Below are positions 15,593 to 24,053 of a stretch of DNA of 36,456 nt, piece after piece. Every line of letters starts with the position of its first letter. Position 1 is the stretch's first letter. The position numbers and the translations under genes are program-made. The notes under the pieces are model-generated. The model did not search any database, was not told the DNA's origin, and saw only the letters and a program-made list of their open reading frames with translations. The DNA is from Hydrogenophaga sp. (lineage in GTDB: Bacteria; Pseudomonadota; Gammaproteobacteria; Burkholderiales; Burkholderiaceae_C): assembly GCA_018993155.1 (NCBI GenBank), contig JAGKSX010000095.1, positions 1-36,456 of the forward strand, given 5' to 3'.

Positions 15593-15631
15593 TTTGGCGG
15601 CGCATGTTCGTCAGGGCGATAAACTGCGCGC

Positions 15632-16366
15632 ATGGACGTCCATTTGCATGAACTGATCCCCGTGCCCTCGGAAGCCGAGGCAGAGGCCGCGCGAGAACAA
15701 CAACGCCAACGGCAGCTGCGCCAGGCAGCGCAGTCGGATTCCCGGCGCGCCCTGGTGTTGGAAGCGGCGCGCAGTGTCTTCGCCGAAAAGGGCGTGGACG
15801 GCGCTAGCATCCGGGAAATCGCCAAGCGGGCGGCGTACACACCAGGGGCGATCTACAGCTACTTCGAGAGCAAGGAGGCGATCTACGCCGCGTTGCTGGC
15901 CGAATCGCTGGAGCGGCTGAACCAGGAGGTGGCTGCCGCCAAGCCGCCCAAACCCCAACCCCAGGCGATGCTCGCGGCCAAGGCGCAGGCCTGGTTCGGC
16001 TTCTACGCCCGCAACCCTCGCGATCTGGACCTGGGCTTCTACTTGGTGCAGGGGCTGGCCCCACGGGGCCTGACCAGCGAACTGAACCAGCAGCTCAACA
16101 GCCGCCTGCACGACGCCCTGCATCCTTGCGAACAGGCCTTGCAGGCCATGGGGCTCTCGCCCGAAGCCGCGCTGCGCGAGAACACCGCGCTCTTCGCCCA
16201 TGGGGTGGGTTTGCTGCTGTTGCAGCACACCGGCCGCATCCGCATGTTCGGGCAGTCCCCTGACGCGCTGTTCCAGGCCTATGTGGACCAGCTCGTGGCC
16301 CGGTTGAGCCCGGGCGATGGCGCTTCAGCGGGTGAACCGGGGCAGGCCGATCTGTTCGGGGGTTGA
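15632..16366 (+). CDS. TetR-family transcriptional regulator
   Basis: A 244-residue TetR/AcrR repressor. A charged, Gln/Arg-rich N-terminal extension (residues 1-35) precedes the helix-turn-helix at about 38-88 (ALVLEAARSVFAEKGVDGASIREIAKRAAYTPGAIYSYF written in family order as helix, turn and GAIYSYFESKEAIY). The C-terminal ligand domain (90-225) is helical. It is divergent from the HpaB/AbfD-like gene, with the AACGTT repeats between them, so it most likely represses that gene and itself. The isochorismatase-family gene starts 78 bases downstream in the same direction and could be part of its transcript. The ligand may be an acyl-CoA or aromatic compound linked to that enzyme, which is a guess. 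Confidence 0.9.
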   Translation: MDVHLHELIPVPSEAEAEAAREQQRQRQLRQAAQSDSRRALVLEAARSVFAEKGVDGASIREIAKRAAYTPGAIYSYFESKEAIYAALLAESLERLNQEVAAAKPPKPQPQAMLAAKAQAWFGFYARNPRDLDLGFYLVQGLAPRGLTSELNQQLNSRLHDALHPCEQALQAMGLSPEAALRENTALFAHGVGLLLLQHTGRIRMFGQSPDALFQAYVDQLVARLSPGDGASAGEPGQADLFGG

Positions 16367-16444
16367 GGGCATTCGCGGCCACCCCGACCGGCCCTGCGAA
16401 AATCCCCGCTTCTCCCCGAAGCCTTAGACGTGAAAGACAAACCG

Positions 16445-17053
16445 ATGCTGCTGGACGCCTCCGATTCCCAACTGGTGCTGGTGGACTACCAGGTCCGCCT
16501 GATGCCCGCCATCTTCGAAGGCCCTCAAGTGCTGGCCAATGCCCTGCGCCTGGCGCGCATGGCCCAGGCCCTGCGGGTGCCCACCTGGGGCACCGAGCAG
16601 AACCCCGAAAAACTGGGACCCAACCCGCCCGAGCTGCGCGAGCTGTGCCAGAAGACCCTGTCCAAGATGCACTTCGGCGCCGTCTCCGATGGCCTGGCCG
16701 ACTGGTTGCGCCCTCCCGCGCGTCAGCAGGCGTCCGGCAATGCGCGCAGCCTGCCCAAGCACCTGCAGAAGCCGGCGGCGGCACCAGTCTCGGAGCGCCA
16801 GACTGTCGTCGTGGCGGGCTGCGAGGCCCATGTGTGCCTGCTGCAGACCGCGCTGGAGCTGATCGAGCAGGAGTTCGACGTCTGGGTGGTGACGGATGCC
16901 TGCAGCTCGCGCACCGAGCGCAACCGAGACGCCGCCTTCGACCGCCTGGCCGGCGCGGGCGCCGAGCTGGTGACCACGGAGATGGTGGCGTTCGAGTGGC
17001 TGCGCACGGCCGAGCACCCCGCGTTCCGCGATATCCAGGCCTTGATCAAATAA
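16445..17053 (+). CDS. Isochorismatase-family cysteine hydrolase
   Basis: A 202-residue member of the isochorismatase-like hydrolases (nicotinamidase, YcaC and relatives). The catalytic triad is visible as D14 in LVLVDYQ, K74 in KMHFGA and C131 in GCEAHVCLLQTA. A Pro/Gln/Ala-rich insert of about 28 residues (90-117) separates the lysine strand from the cysteine strand and is not part of the core fold. I chose the ATG at 16445, with GAAAG 8 nt upstream; a GTG at 16430 in the same frame is possible and would add five residues. It lies 78 bases after tetR and may be co-transcribed with it. The substrate is unknown: family members hydrolyse amides or isochorismate, and the YcaC branch has no settled reaction. 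Confidence 0.85.
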   Translation: MLLDASDSQLVLVDYQVRLMPAIFEGPQVLANALRLARMAQALRVPTWGTEQNPEKLGPNPPELRELCQKTLSKMHFGAVSDGLADWLRPPARQQASGNARSLPKHLQKPAAAPVSERQTVVVAGCEAHVCLLQTALELIEQEFDVWVVTDACSSRTERNRDAAFDRLAGAGAELVTTEMVAFEWLRTAEHPAFRDIQALIK

Positions 17054-17179
17054 GAGAAGCGTGCAGCGGCGCAGGGCGGCGGCCTTGCGCCGTGTCAGCC
17101 TCGTGCAAGCGGGCTCAGCATAATTATGAATTCACTTTAGTGCGCGACTTTAGGTCCATCAGCTGCAGGAGACATTCAT

Positions 17180-19075
17180 ATGAGTCAGGGCTACGCCGAG
17201 TTCTACCGCCGCTCCATCGAGGACCGCGATGCCTTCTGGACCGAACAGGCCGCGCTGGTGGACTGGCACAAACCGTTCGACCGGGTCTGCAACCACGACC
17301 ACCCGCCGTTCGCGCACTGGTTCGAGGGTGGGCTGACCAACCTGTGCCACAACGCGGTGGACCGCCACCTTCAGGATCGCGCCGATCAGAACGCGCTGAT
17401 CTATGTGTCGACCGAGACCGACACCGAGCGCACCTACAGCTTCCGCGAATTGCATGCCGAGGTGCAGCGCATGGCGGCGGTGCTGCTGGCGCAGGGCGTG
17501 AAGAAGGGCGATAGGGTGTTGATCTACATGCCCATGATTCCCGAAGCCACCTTCGCCATGCTGGCCTGCGCGCGCATCGGCGCCATTCACTCGGTGGTGT
17601 TCGGCGGTTTCGCGAGCCATTCGCTGGCCAACCGCATTGACGATGCCTCCCCCGTGGCCATCGTGAGCGCCGATGCAGGGTCGCGCGGTGGCAAGGTGGT
17701 CGAGTACAAGCCGCTGCTGGACGAGGCCCTTCGCCTGTCCAGCCACAAGCCGGCGTCGGTGGTCCTGGTCAATCGGGGCCTGGCGCCGATGTCCCTGGTG
17801 CCCGGGCGCGACCACGACTACACCGCTCTGCGTGAGCAGCACCTGAACGCGCAGGTGCCCTGCGAATGGATGGAGTCCACCGCGATCAGCTACACGATCT
17901 ACACCAGCGGCACCACAGGCAAGCCCAAGGGCGTGCAGCGCGATACCGGGGGCTACCTGGTGGCGCTGGCAGCGAGCATGAAGCACATCTTCATGGGCGA
18001 ACCCGGTGAGACCTATTTCTCCACCAGCGACATTGGCTGGGTGGTGGGCCACAGCTACATCGTCTACGGCCCGCTGATCGCCGGCATGGCGACCATCCTG
18101 TACGAAGGCCTGCCGATCCGGCCCGATGGTGGCATCTGGTGGCGGCTGGTCGAGAAGTACAAGGTGACGGTGATGTTCAGCGCGCCCACCGCGGTGCGCG
18201 TGCTCAAGAAGCAGGACCCGGCCTACCTGAAGCAGTACGACCTCTCCAGCCTCAAGGCGTTGTTTCTCGCTGGCGAACCCTTGGACGAGCCCACGGCGCG
18301 CTGGATCAGCGACGGCCTGGGCGTGCCCATCATCGACAACTACTGGCAGACCGAGAGCGGCTGGCCCATCCTCACCATCGCCAACGGGGTCGAGAAGAAG
18401 CCCAGCAAGTTCGGCAGCCCGGGGGTGCCGATGTATGGCTACAGCGTCAAGCTCCTGCATGAGTCCACCGGTGAAGAGCTCACCGGCGCCGATGAGAAGG
18501 GCGTGGTGGTGATCGAGGGGCCAACGCCTCCCGGCTTCATGCAGACCGTGTGGAAGGACGACGCGCGTTTTGTCAACACCTACTGGAAGAGCATCCCGGG
18601 CAAGCTGGTCTACAGCACCTTCGACTGGGGCATCCGTGACCAGGACGGGTACTTCTACATCCTGGGCCGCACCGACGACGTGATCAACGTGGCGGGCCAC
18701 AGGCTGGGCACGCGGGAGATCGAAGAGAGCATCTCCAGCCACGCCAACGTGGCGGAGGTGGCGGTGGTGGGCGTGGCCGACCAGCTCAAGGGGCAGGTGG
18801 CCATGGCCTTCGTGGTCGCCAAGGACACCTCGGCGCTCGGTGACGAGGCCTCGAAGCTCAAGCTGGAGGGGGAGATCATGAAGCGGGTGGACGAGCAGCT
18901 CGGTGCCGTGGCCCGCCCGGCCCGGGTGCGTTTCGTGACCGTGCTGCCCAAGACGCGCAGCGGCAAGCTGCTTCGCCGGGCCATCCAGGCGGTCTGCGAA
19001 GGCCGCGATCCGGGCGATCTCACGACCATGGACGATCCCGCCGCGCTGCAGCAGATCAAGGATCTGCTGGCCTGA
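17180..19075 (+). CDS. prpE: Propionyl-CoA synthetase (propionate-CoA ligase)
   Basis: A 631-residue acyl-adenylate-forming enzyme that activates propionate (and probably acetate) to the CoA ester using ATP. The AMP-binding A3 motif is YTSGTTGKPKGV. STSDIGWVVGHSYIVYGPL and DNYWQTESGWPI are the acetyl/propionyl-CoA synthetase signatures. The C-terminal domain ends with KTRSGKLLRR, where K596 is the catalytic and acetylatable lysine. The variant VQRDTGGY after the A3 motif and the length of about 630 fit PrpE rather than Acs (about 650). AGGAGA precedes the ATG by 8 nt. CATAAT at 17119-17124 is a possible -10 in an AT-rich patch. It is not beside the methylcitrate genes, so it works as a scattered member of propionate metabolism. 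AcsA is the alternative assignment. Confidence 0.88.
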   Translation: MSQGYAEFYRRSIEDRDAFWTEQAALVDWHKPFDRVCNHDHPPFAHWFEGGLTNLCHNAVDRHLQDRADQNALIYVSTETDTERTYSFRELHAEVQRMAAVLLAQGVKKGDRVLIYMPMIPEATFAMLACARIGAIHSVVFGGFASHSLANRIDDASPVAIVSADAGSRGGKVVEYKPLLDEALRLSSHKPASVVLVNRGLAPMSLVPGRDHDYTALREQHLNAQVPCEWMESTAISYTIYTSGTTGKPKGVQRDTGGYLVALAASMKHIFMGEPGETYFSTSDIGWVVGHSYIVYGPLIAGMATILYEGLPIRPDGGIWWRLVEKYKVTVMFSAPTAVRVLKKQDPAYLKQYDLSSLKALFLAGEPLDEPTARWISDGLGVPIIDNYWQTESGWPILTIANGVEKKPSKFGSPGVPMYGYSVKLLHESTGEELTGADEKGVVVIEGPTPPGFMQTVWKDDARFVNTYWKSIPGKLVYSTFDWGIRDQDGYFYILGRTDDVINVAGHRLGTREIEESISSHANVAEVAVVGVADQLKGQVAMAFVVAKDTSALGDEASKLKLEGEIMKRVDEQLGAVARPARVRFVTVLPKTRSGKLLRRAIQAVCEGRDPGDLTTMDDPAALQQIKDLLA

Positions 19076-19087
19076 ACCGCAGGGGCG

Positions 19088-19120
19088 GCCTTGCCGGCGT
19101 TCCGGTCGCGTTGGCAAGGC
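19088..19120 (+). other. Hairpin after prpE
   Basis: GCCTTGCC (19088-19095) and GGCAAGGC (19113-19120) form a perfect 8-bp stem around a 17-nt loop, 12 bases after the prpE stop. No T run follows, so it may protect the mRNA end or mark a Rho-dependent end rather than terminate by itself. Confidence 0.4.
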
Positions 19121-19134
19121 ATGGTGGTTCGGGA

Positions 19135-19167
19135 TGTTTGTAAGTACAATTCATGCTTATATTTACA
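19135..19167 (+). promoter_or_regulatory. Promoter and probable self-operator of the ArsR-family gene
   Basis: TGTAAGTA (19139-19146) and TATTTACA (19160-19167) form an inverted repeat with one mismatch in eight, as expected for a dimeric ArsR protein. It lies on a promoter with TATATT (19158-19163) as -10 and TGTTTG/TTGTAA near 19135-19141 as a weak -35 at 17-bp spacing. Transcription would begin near 19170, just before the chosen start codon. Autorepression is the natural reading. Confidence 0.5.
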
Positions 19168-19182
19168 CGAGCAACGACCGCC

Positions 19183-19557
19183 ATGGAACAGATGATCGCG
19201 TCCGAAGGCCAAGTGGAAAAAGTCCGCGTGTTTGAACTCGCGGCCGAACTCTTCGGCGTGCTCGCCACCCCCATGCGGCTGCGCATCCTCAGTGCGCTCT
19301 GCGACAAGGAGAAGTCGGTTTCCCAGCTGTTGCAGGAAATCGACACCACCCAGCCCAATCTGTCGCAGCACCTGAACCTGCTTTACCGCGCGGGCGTGCT
19401 GGCCAAGCGCAAGGACGGTACGCAGGTGATCTACCGCGTGCAGAGCGAAAAGGCCGTCACCCTGTGCCGCACGGTCTGCACCCAGATCGCGATCGAGATG
19501 GACGAGCCGAGCTCGGTGCCGGCCTCCGAGCGCCTCTCGCCCCGCGTCGCGTCCTGA
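19183..19557 (+). CDS. ArsR-family winged-helix regulator with possible thiol switch
   Basis: A 124-residue ArsR/SmtB regulator. The DNA-reading helix lies in TTQPNLSQHLNLLYRAGVL (about 55-73), followed by the beta wing KRKDGTQVIYRV. I chose the ATG at 19183 because the probable promoter lies over the upstream in-frame ATG at 19153. The protein lacks the CxCxxC metal site of ArsR proper. It has C40 in ALCDKE at the end of the helix before the reading head, and C95 and C99 in the last helix (LCRTVC). This layout recalls the persulfide sensors SqrR and BigR, which use one cysteine near position 41 and one near 107, but the exact positions differ. It lies between prpE and sucA. The target genes are not evident and no sulfur genes are nearby. 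Confidence 0.82.
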   Translation: MEQMIASEGQVEKVRVFELAAELFGVLATPMRLRILSALCDKEKSVSQLLQEIDTTQPNLSQHLNLLYRAGVLAKRKDGTQVIYRVQSEKAVTLCRTVCTQIAIEMDEPSSVPASERLSPRVAS

Positions 19558-19702
19558 CGAACGGCTCCCGCATCGCATCTTTTTACACAGGGCTGTTCCC
19601 GCGGTGGCACAATCGCGGGCTGCAGTCAGGTCCTTCCACAGTCACTGTCGCATCCGCCTAACGGTTCAGCCGTGCCGCGGAAGGTTGTCTTAACCAGCTT
19701 AT

Positions 19703-19719
19703 GTTTCCCCAAGGGAAAC
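19703..19719 (+). promoter_or_regulatory. Leader hairpin abutting the sucA ribosome-binding site
   Basis: GTTTCCC (19703-19709) and GGGAAAC (19713-19719) form a perfect 7-bp stem with a CAA loop. The next bases, 19720-19724, are GGAGG, the sucA Shine-Dalgarno, 11 nt before the ATG at 19736. A hairpin directly against the ribosome-binding site could modulate translation or protect the mRNA 5' region. The 178-bp gap upstream also carries CCCGCG (19598-19603) / CGCGGG (19614-19619); CACAAT within that loop could be a -10, but no good -35 is spaced to it. Confidence 0.45.
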
Positions 19720-19735
19720 GGAGGTCAGCGGATTT

Positions 19736-22627
19736 ATGAGCGATTCCCAATCGAACGGGGGCAACGTCTATGTTGCCTACAAAGGCAACTCGTACCTCTT
19801 CGGCGGCAACGCGCCGTACGTGGAAGAGATGTACGAAAACTACCTGGACAATCCTGGTAGCGTCCCCGAAAACTGGCGCGGTTACTTCGACGCGCTGCAG
19901 AACGTCCCCGCTGGTGATGGCACCGACGCCCGCGATGTACCCCACCTGCCCGTCATCAACGCCTTCGCCGAGCGCGCCAAGCAGGGTGGCACCAAGGTCG
20001 TCGTGGCCGCAGGTGCCGACTCCGAACTCGCCCGCAAGCGCACCGCCGTCCAGCAGCTGATTGCCGCCTACCGCAATGTCGGTGCCCGCTGGGCCGATCT
20101 GGATCCGCTCAAGCGCGCCGAGCGCGACCACATTCCCGAACTCGAACTCTCGTTCTACGGCTTCACCGACGCCGACCTCGAGACCGTGTTCAACACCAGC
20201 AACACGTTCTTCGGCAAGGAAACCATGTCCTTGCGCGAGTTGCTCAACGCCTTGCGCGAAACGTACTGCGGCTCCATCGGAGCCGAGTACATGTACATCA
20301 CCGACCAGAGCCAGAAGCGCTGGTGGCAGGAGCGCCTGGAAGCCACGCGCACCAAGCCAGCCTTCAACGCCGAGAAGAAAAAGCACATCCTCGACCGCCT
20401 GACGGCCGCCGAAGGCCTGGAGCGTTTCCTGCACACCAAATACGTGGGGCAGAAGCGTTTCTCGCTGGAAGGTGGCGAGAGCTTCATCGCCTCGATGGAC
20501 GAGCTGATCAACCAGGCCGGCCAGATCGGCGTGCAGGAAATCGTGATCGGCATGGCCCACCGCGGTCGCCTGAACGTGCTGGTCAACACCCTGGGCAAGA
20601 TGCCCAAGGACCTGTTTGCCGAGTTCGACCACACCGCGCCCGAAGAGCTGCCCGCCGGTGACGTGAAGTACCACCAGGGCTTCAGCTCCGACGTGACCAC
20701 CCCCGGTGGCCCGGTGCACCTGTCGCTGGCGTTCAACCCATCGCACCTGGAAATCGTGAACCCGGTCGTGGAAGGTTCGGTGCGCGCCCGCATGGACCGC
20801 CGTGGCGACCCGCTGGGCAAGCAGGTGCTGCCGGTGTTGGTGCACGGTGATGCCGCCTTTGCCGGCCAAGGCGTGGTGATGGAAACCCTGGCGCTGGCCG
20901 AAACCCGTGGCTATTCCACGGGCGGCACGGTGCACCTGGTGATCAACAACCAGATCGGCTTCACCACCTCCGACCCGCGCGACAGCCGCTCCACGCTGTA
21001 CTGCTCCGACGTCGTGAAGATGATCGAGGCGCCGGTGCTGCACGTGAACGGCGACGATCCCGAGGCAGTGGTGTTCGCCACCCAGCTGGCGCTCGATTTC
21101 CGCATGACCTTCCAGAAGGACGTGGTGGTCGACATTGTTTGCTTCCGCAAGCTGGGCCACAACGAACAGGACACCCCGAGCCTGACGCAGCCGCTCATGT
21201 ACAAGAAGATCGCGGCCCACCCCGGCACGCGCAAGCTGTACGCCGACAAGCTGGCCGCGCAGGGCCTGGGCGAGACGTTGGGCGACGACATGGTCAAGGC
21301 CTACCGTGCCGCGCTGGACGCCGGTCGCCACACGGTGGACCCGGTGCTGACCAACTTCAAGAGCAAGTTCGCGGTCGACTGGAGCCCGTACCTGGGCAAG
21401 AAGTGGACCGACAGCGCGGACTCCGCCATCCCCATGGCCGAGTGGAAGCGCCTGTCGGATCGCCTGACCACGATTCCGGACAACGTCACCCCGCACCAGC
21501 TGGTGAAGAAGGTGTACGCCGACCGCGCGGCCATGGGCCGTGGCGACATCCCGGTGGACTGGGGCATGGGCGAGCACATGGCTTTTGCCTCGCTGGTGGC
21601 CAGCGGCTTCCCCGTGCGCCTCTCGGGCGAGGATTGCGGCCGCGGCACGTTCACGCACCGCCACGCCGTCATCCACGACCAGAACCGCGAGAAGTACGAC
21701 GAAGGCATCTACGTGCCGCTGCAGAACGTGGCCGACAACCAGGCCCCGTTCGTGGTGATCGACTCGATCCTGTCCGAAGAGGCCGTGCTCGGTTTCGAAT
21801 ACGGCTACGCCTCGAACGACCCGAACACGCTGGTGATCTGGGAAGCCCAGTTCGGCGACTTCGTCAACGGTGCGCAGGTCGTGATCGACCAGTTCATCGC
21901 TTCCGGCGAAGTGAAGTGGGGCCGCGTCAATGGCATCACGATGATGCTGCCGCACGGCTACGAAGGCCAGGGCCCGGAGCACAGCTCGGCGCGCCTGGAG
22001 CGCTTCATGCAGCTGGCCGCAGACACCAACATGCAGGTCGTGCAGCCCACCACCGCGAGCCAGATCTTCCACGTGCTGCGCCGCCAGATGATTCGCGGCC
22101 TTCGCAAGCCGCTGATCATCTTCACGCCCAAGTCGCTGCTGCGCAACAAGGACGCGACCTCGCCGCTGTCCGAGTTCACCAAGGGCGGTTTCCAGACCGT
22201 GATCCCGGAGCAGAACGCCGACGTCGTGAAGAAGGCCGAGAAGGTCAAGCGCGTCATCTGCTGCTCGGGCAAGGTGTACTACGACCTCGTCAAGAAGCGC
22301 GAAGAGCGCGGCTCGGACGACGTGGCGATCGTGCGCGTGGAGCAGCTGTACCCGTTCCCGCACAAGGTGTTCGGCGCGGAGCTGCGCAAGTACCCCAACG
22401 CGACCGACATCGTGTGGTGCCAGGACGAGCCGCAGAACCAGGGCGCCTGGTTCTTCGTGCAGCACTACATCCACGAGAACATGCTTGAGGGTCAGAAGCT
22501 GGGCTACGCCGGGCGCGCGGCCTCCGCATCGCCGGCCGTGGGTTACGCCCACCTCCACCAGGAGCAGCAGAAGACGTTGATCGAAGCCGCTTTCGGCAAG
22601 CTCAAAGGCTTCATCCTCACCAAGTGA
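19736..22627 (+). CDS. sucA: 2-oxoglutarate dehydrogenase E1 component
   Basis: E1 of the 2-oxoglutarate dehydrogenase complex, which decarboxylates 2-oxoglutarate with thiamine diphosphate in the TCA cycle. The 963 residues compare with 933 in E. coli. The N-terminus carries the E2-binding pattern LFGGNAPYVEEMYENYL. The thiamine-diphosphate motif runs from GD (371-372, in HGDAAFAGQG) to NN (404-405, in VINNQIGF). Other family blocks are GMAHRGRLNVL, FNPSHLE, GHNEQDTPS and LPHGYEGQGPEHSSARLER. The start is set by GGAGG 11 nt upstream. It opens the operon sucA-sucB-lpd; the 89-bp gap to sucB holds a two-tier hairpin. The family call is certain. Confidence 0.97.
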   Translation: MSDSQSNGGNVYVAYKGNSYLFGGNAPYVEEMYENYLDNPGSVPENWRGYFDALQNVPAGDGTDARDVPHLPVINAFAERAKQGGTKVVVAAGADSELARKRTAVQQLIAAYRNVGARWADLDPLKRAERDHIPELELSFYGFTDADLETVFNTSNTFFGKETMSLRELLNALRETYCGSIGAEYMYITDQSQKRWWQERLEATRTKPAFNAEKKKHILDRLTAAEGLERFLHTKYVGQKRFSLEGGESFIASMDELINQAGQIGVQEIVIGMAHRGRLNVLVNTLGKMPKDLFAEFDHTAPEELPAGDVKYHQGFSSDVTTPGGPVHLSLAFNPSHLEIVNPVVEGSVRARMDRRGDPLGKQVLPVLVHGDAAFAGQGVVMETLALAETRGYSTGGTVHLVINNQIGFTTSDPRDSRSTLYCSDVVKMIEAPVLHVNGDDPEAVVFATQLALDFRMTFQKDVVVDIVCFRKLGHNEQDTPSLTQPLMYKKIAAHPGTRKLYADKLAAQGLGETLGDDMVKAYRAALDAGRHTVDPVLTNFKSKFAVDWSPYLGKKWTDSADSAIPMAEWKRLSDRLTTIPDNVTPHQLVKKVYADRAAMGRGDIPVDWGMGEHMAFASLVASGFPVRLSGEDCGRGTFTHRHAVIHDQNREKYDEGIYVPLQNVADNQAPFVVIDSILSEEAVLGFEYGYASNDPNTLVIWEAQFGDFVNGAQVVIDQFIASGEVKWGRVNGITMMLPHGYEGQGPEHSSARLERFMQLAADTNMQVVQPTTASQIFHVLRRQMIRGLRKPLIIFTPKSLLRNKDATSPLSEFTKGGFQTVIPEQNADVVKKAEKVKRVICCSGKVYYDLVKKREERGSDDVAIVRVEQLYPFPHKVFGAELRKYPNATDIVWCQDEPQNQGAWFFVQHYIHENMLEGQKLGYAGRAASASPAVGYAHLHQEQQKTLIEAAFGKLKGFILTK

Positions 22628-22642
22628 ACTGAACGGACCCGA

Positions 22643-22676
22643 GCCGGTCACCCGACGTTGACGTCCTGTGACCGGC
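22643..22676 (+). other. Two-tier hairpin in the sucA-sucB gap
   Basis: GCCGGTCAC (22643-22651) pairs perfectly with GTGACCGGC (22668-22676), and inside the loop GACG (22654-22657) pairs with CGTC (22662-22665) around TTGA. No T run follows. It lies 15 bases after the sucA stop inside an evident operon, so it is more likely an mRNA-processing or stability element, or partial attenuator, than a full terminator. Confidence 0.55.
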
Positions 22677-22716
22677 CCGTCCGGCGCACCCCACAAAACC
22701 CCCAGGTAGAACACTC

Positions 22717-23988
<1,272 letters not shown>

Positions 23989-24002
23989 TCGATCCTTCTC
24001 TT

Positions 24003-24031
24003 GCCAACGCCCCGCCGCCAGGGGCGTTGGC
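24003..24031 (+). other. 11-bp hairpin in the sucB-lpd gap
   Basis: GCCAACGCCCC (24003-24013) pairs perfectly with GGGGCGTTGGC (24021-24031) around a 7-nt loop, 14 bases after the sucB stop. It is followed by CCTTTG, only three T. It lies inside the operon, so partial termination, protection of the sucAB message, or RNase cutting are the likely roles. Confidence 0.6.
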
Positions 24032-24053
24032 CCTTTGAATTCAGGAACACAAC

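Noticed and set aside
17159-19117. A 652-codon minus-strand frame opposite prpE.
   Set aside because: prpE has all motifs in order; the antisense frame shows no domain and a His/Arg/Gly-rich composition.
19658-22714. A 1018-codon minus-strand frame opposite sucA.
   Set aside because: Same cause: sucA on the plus strand is complete and its codon bias keeps the antisense frame open.
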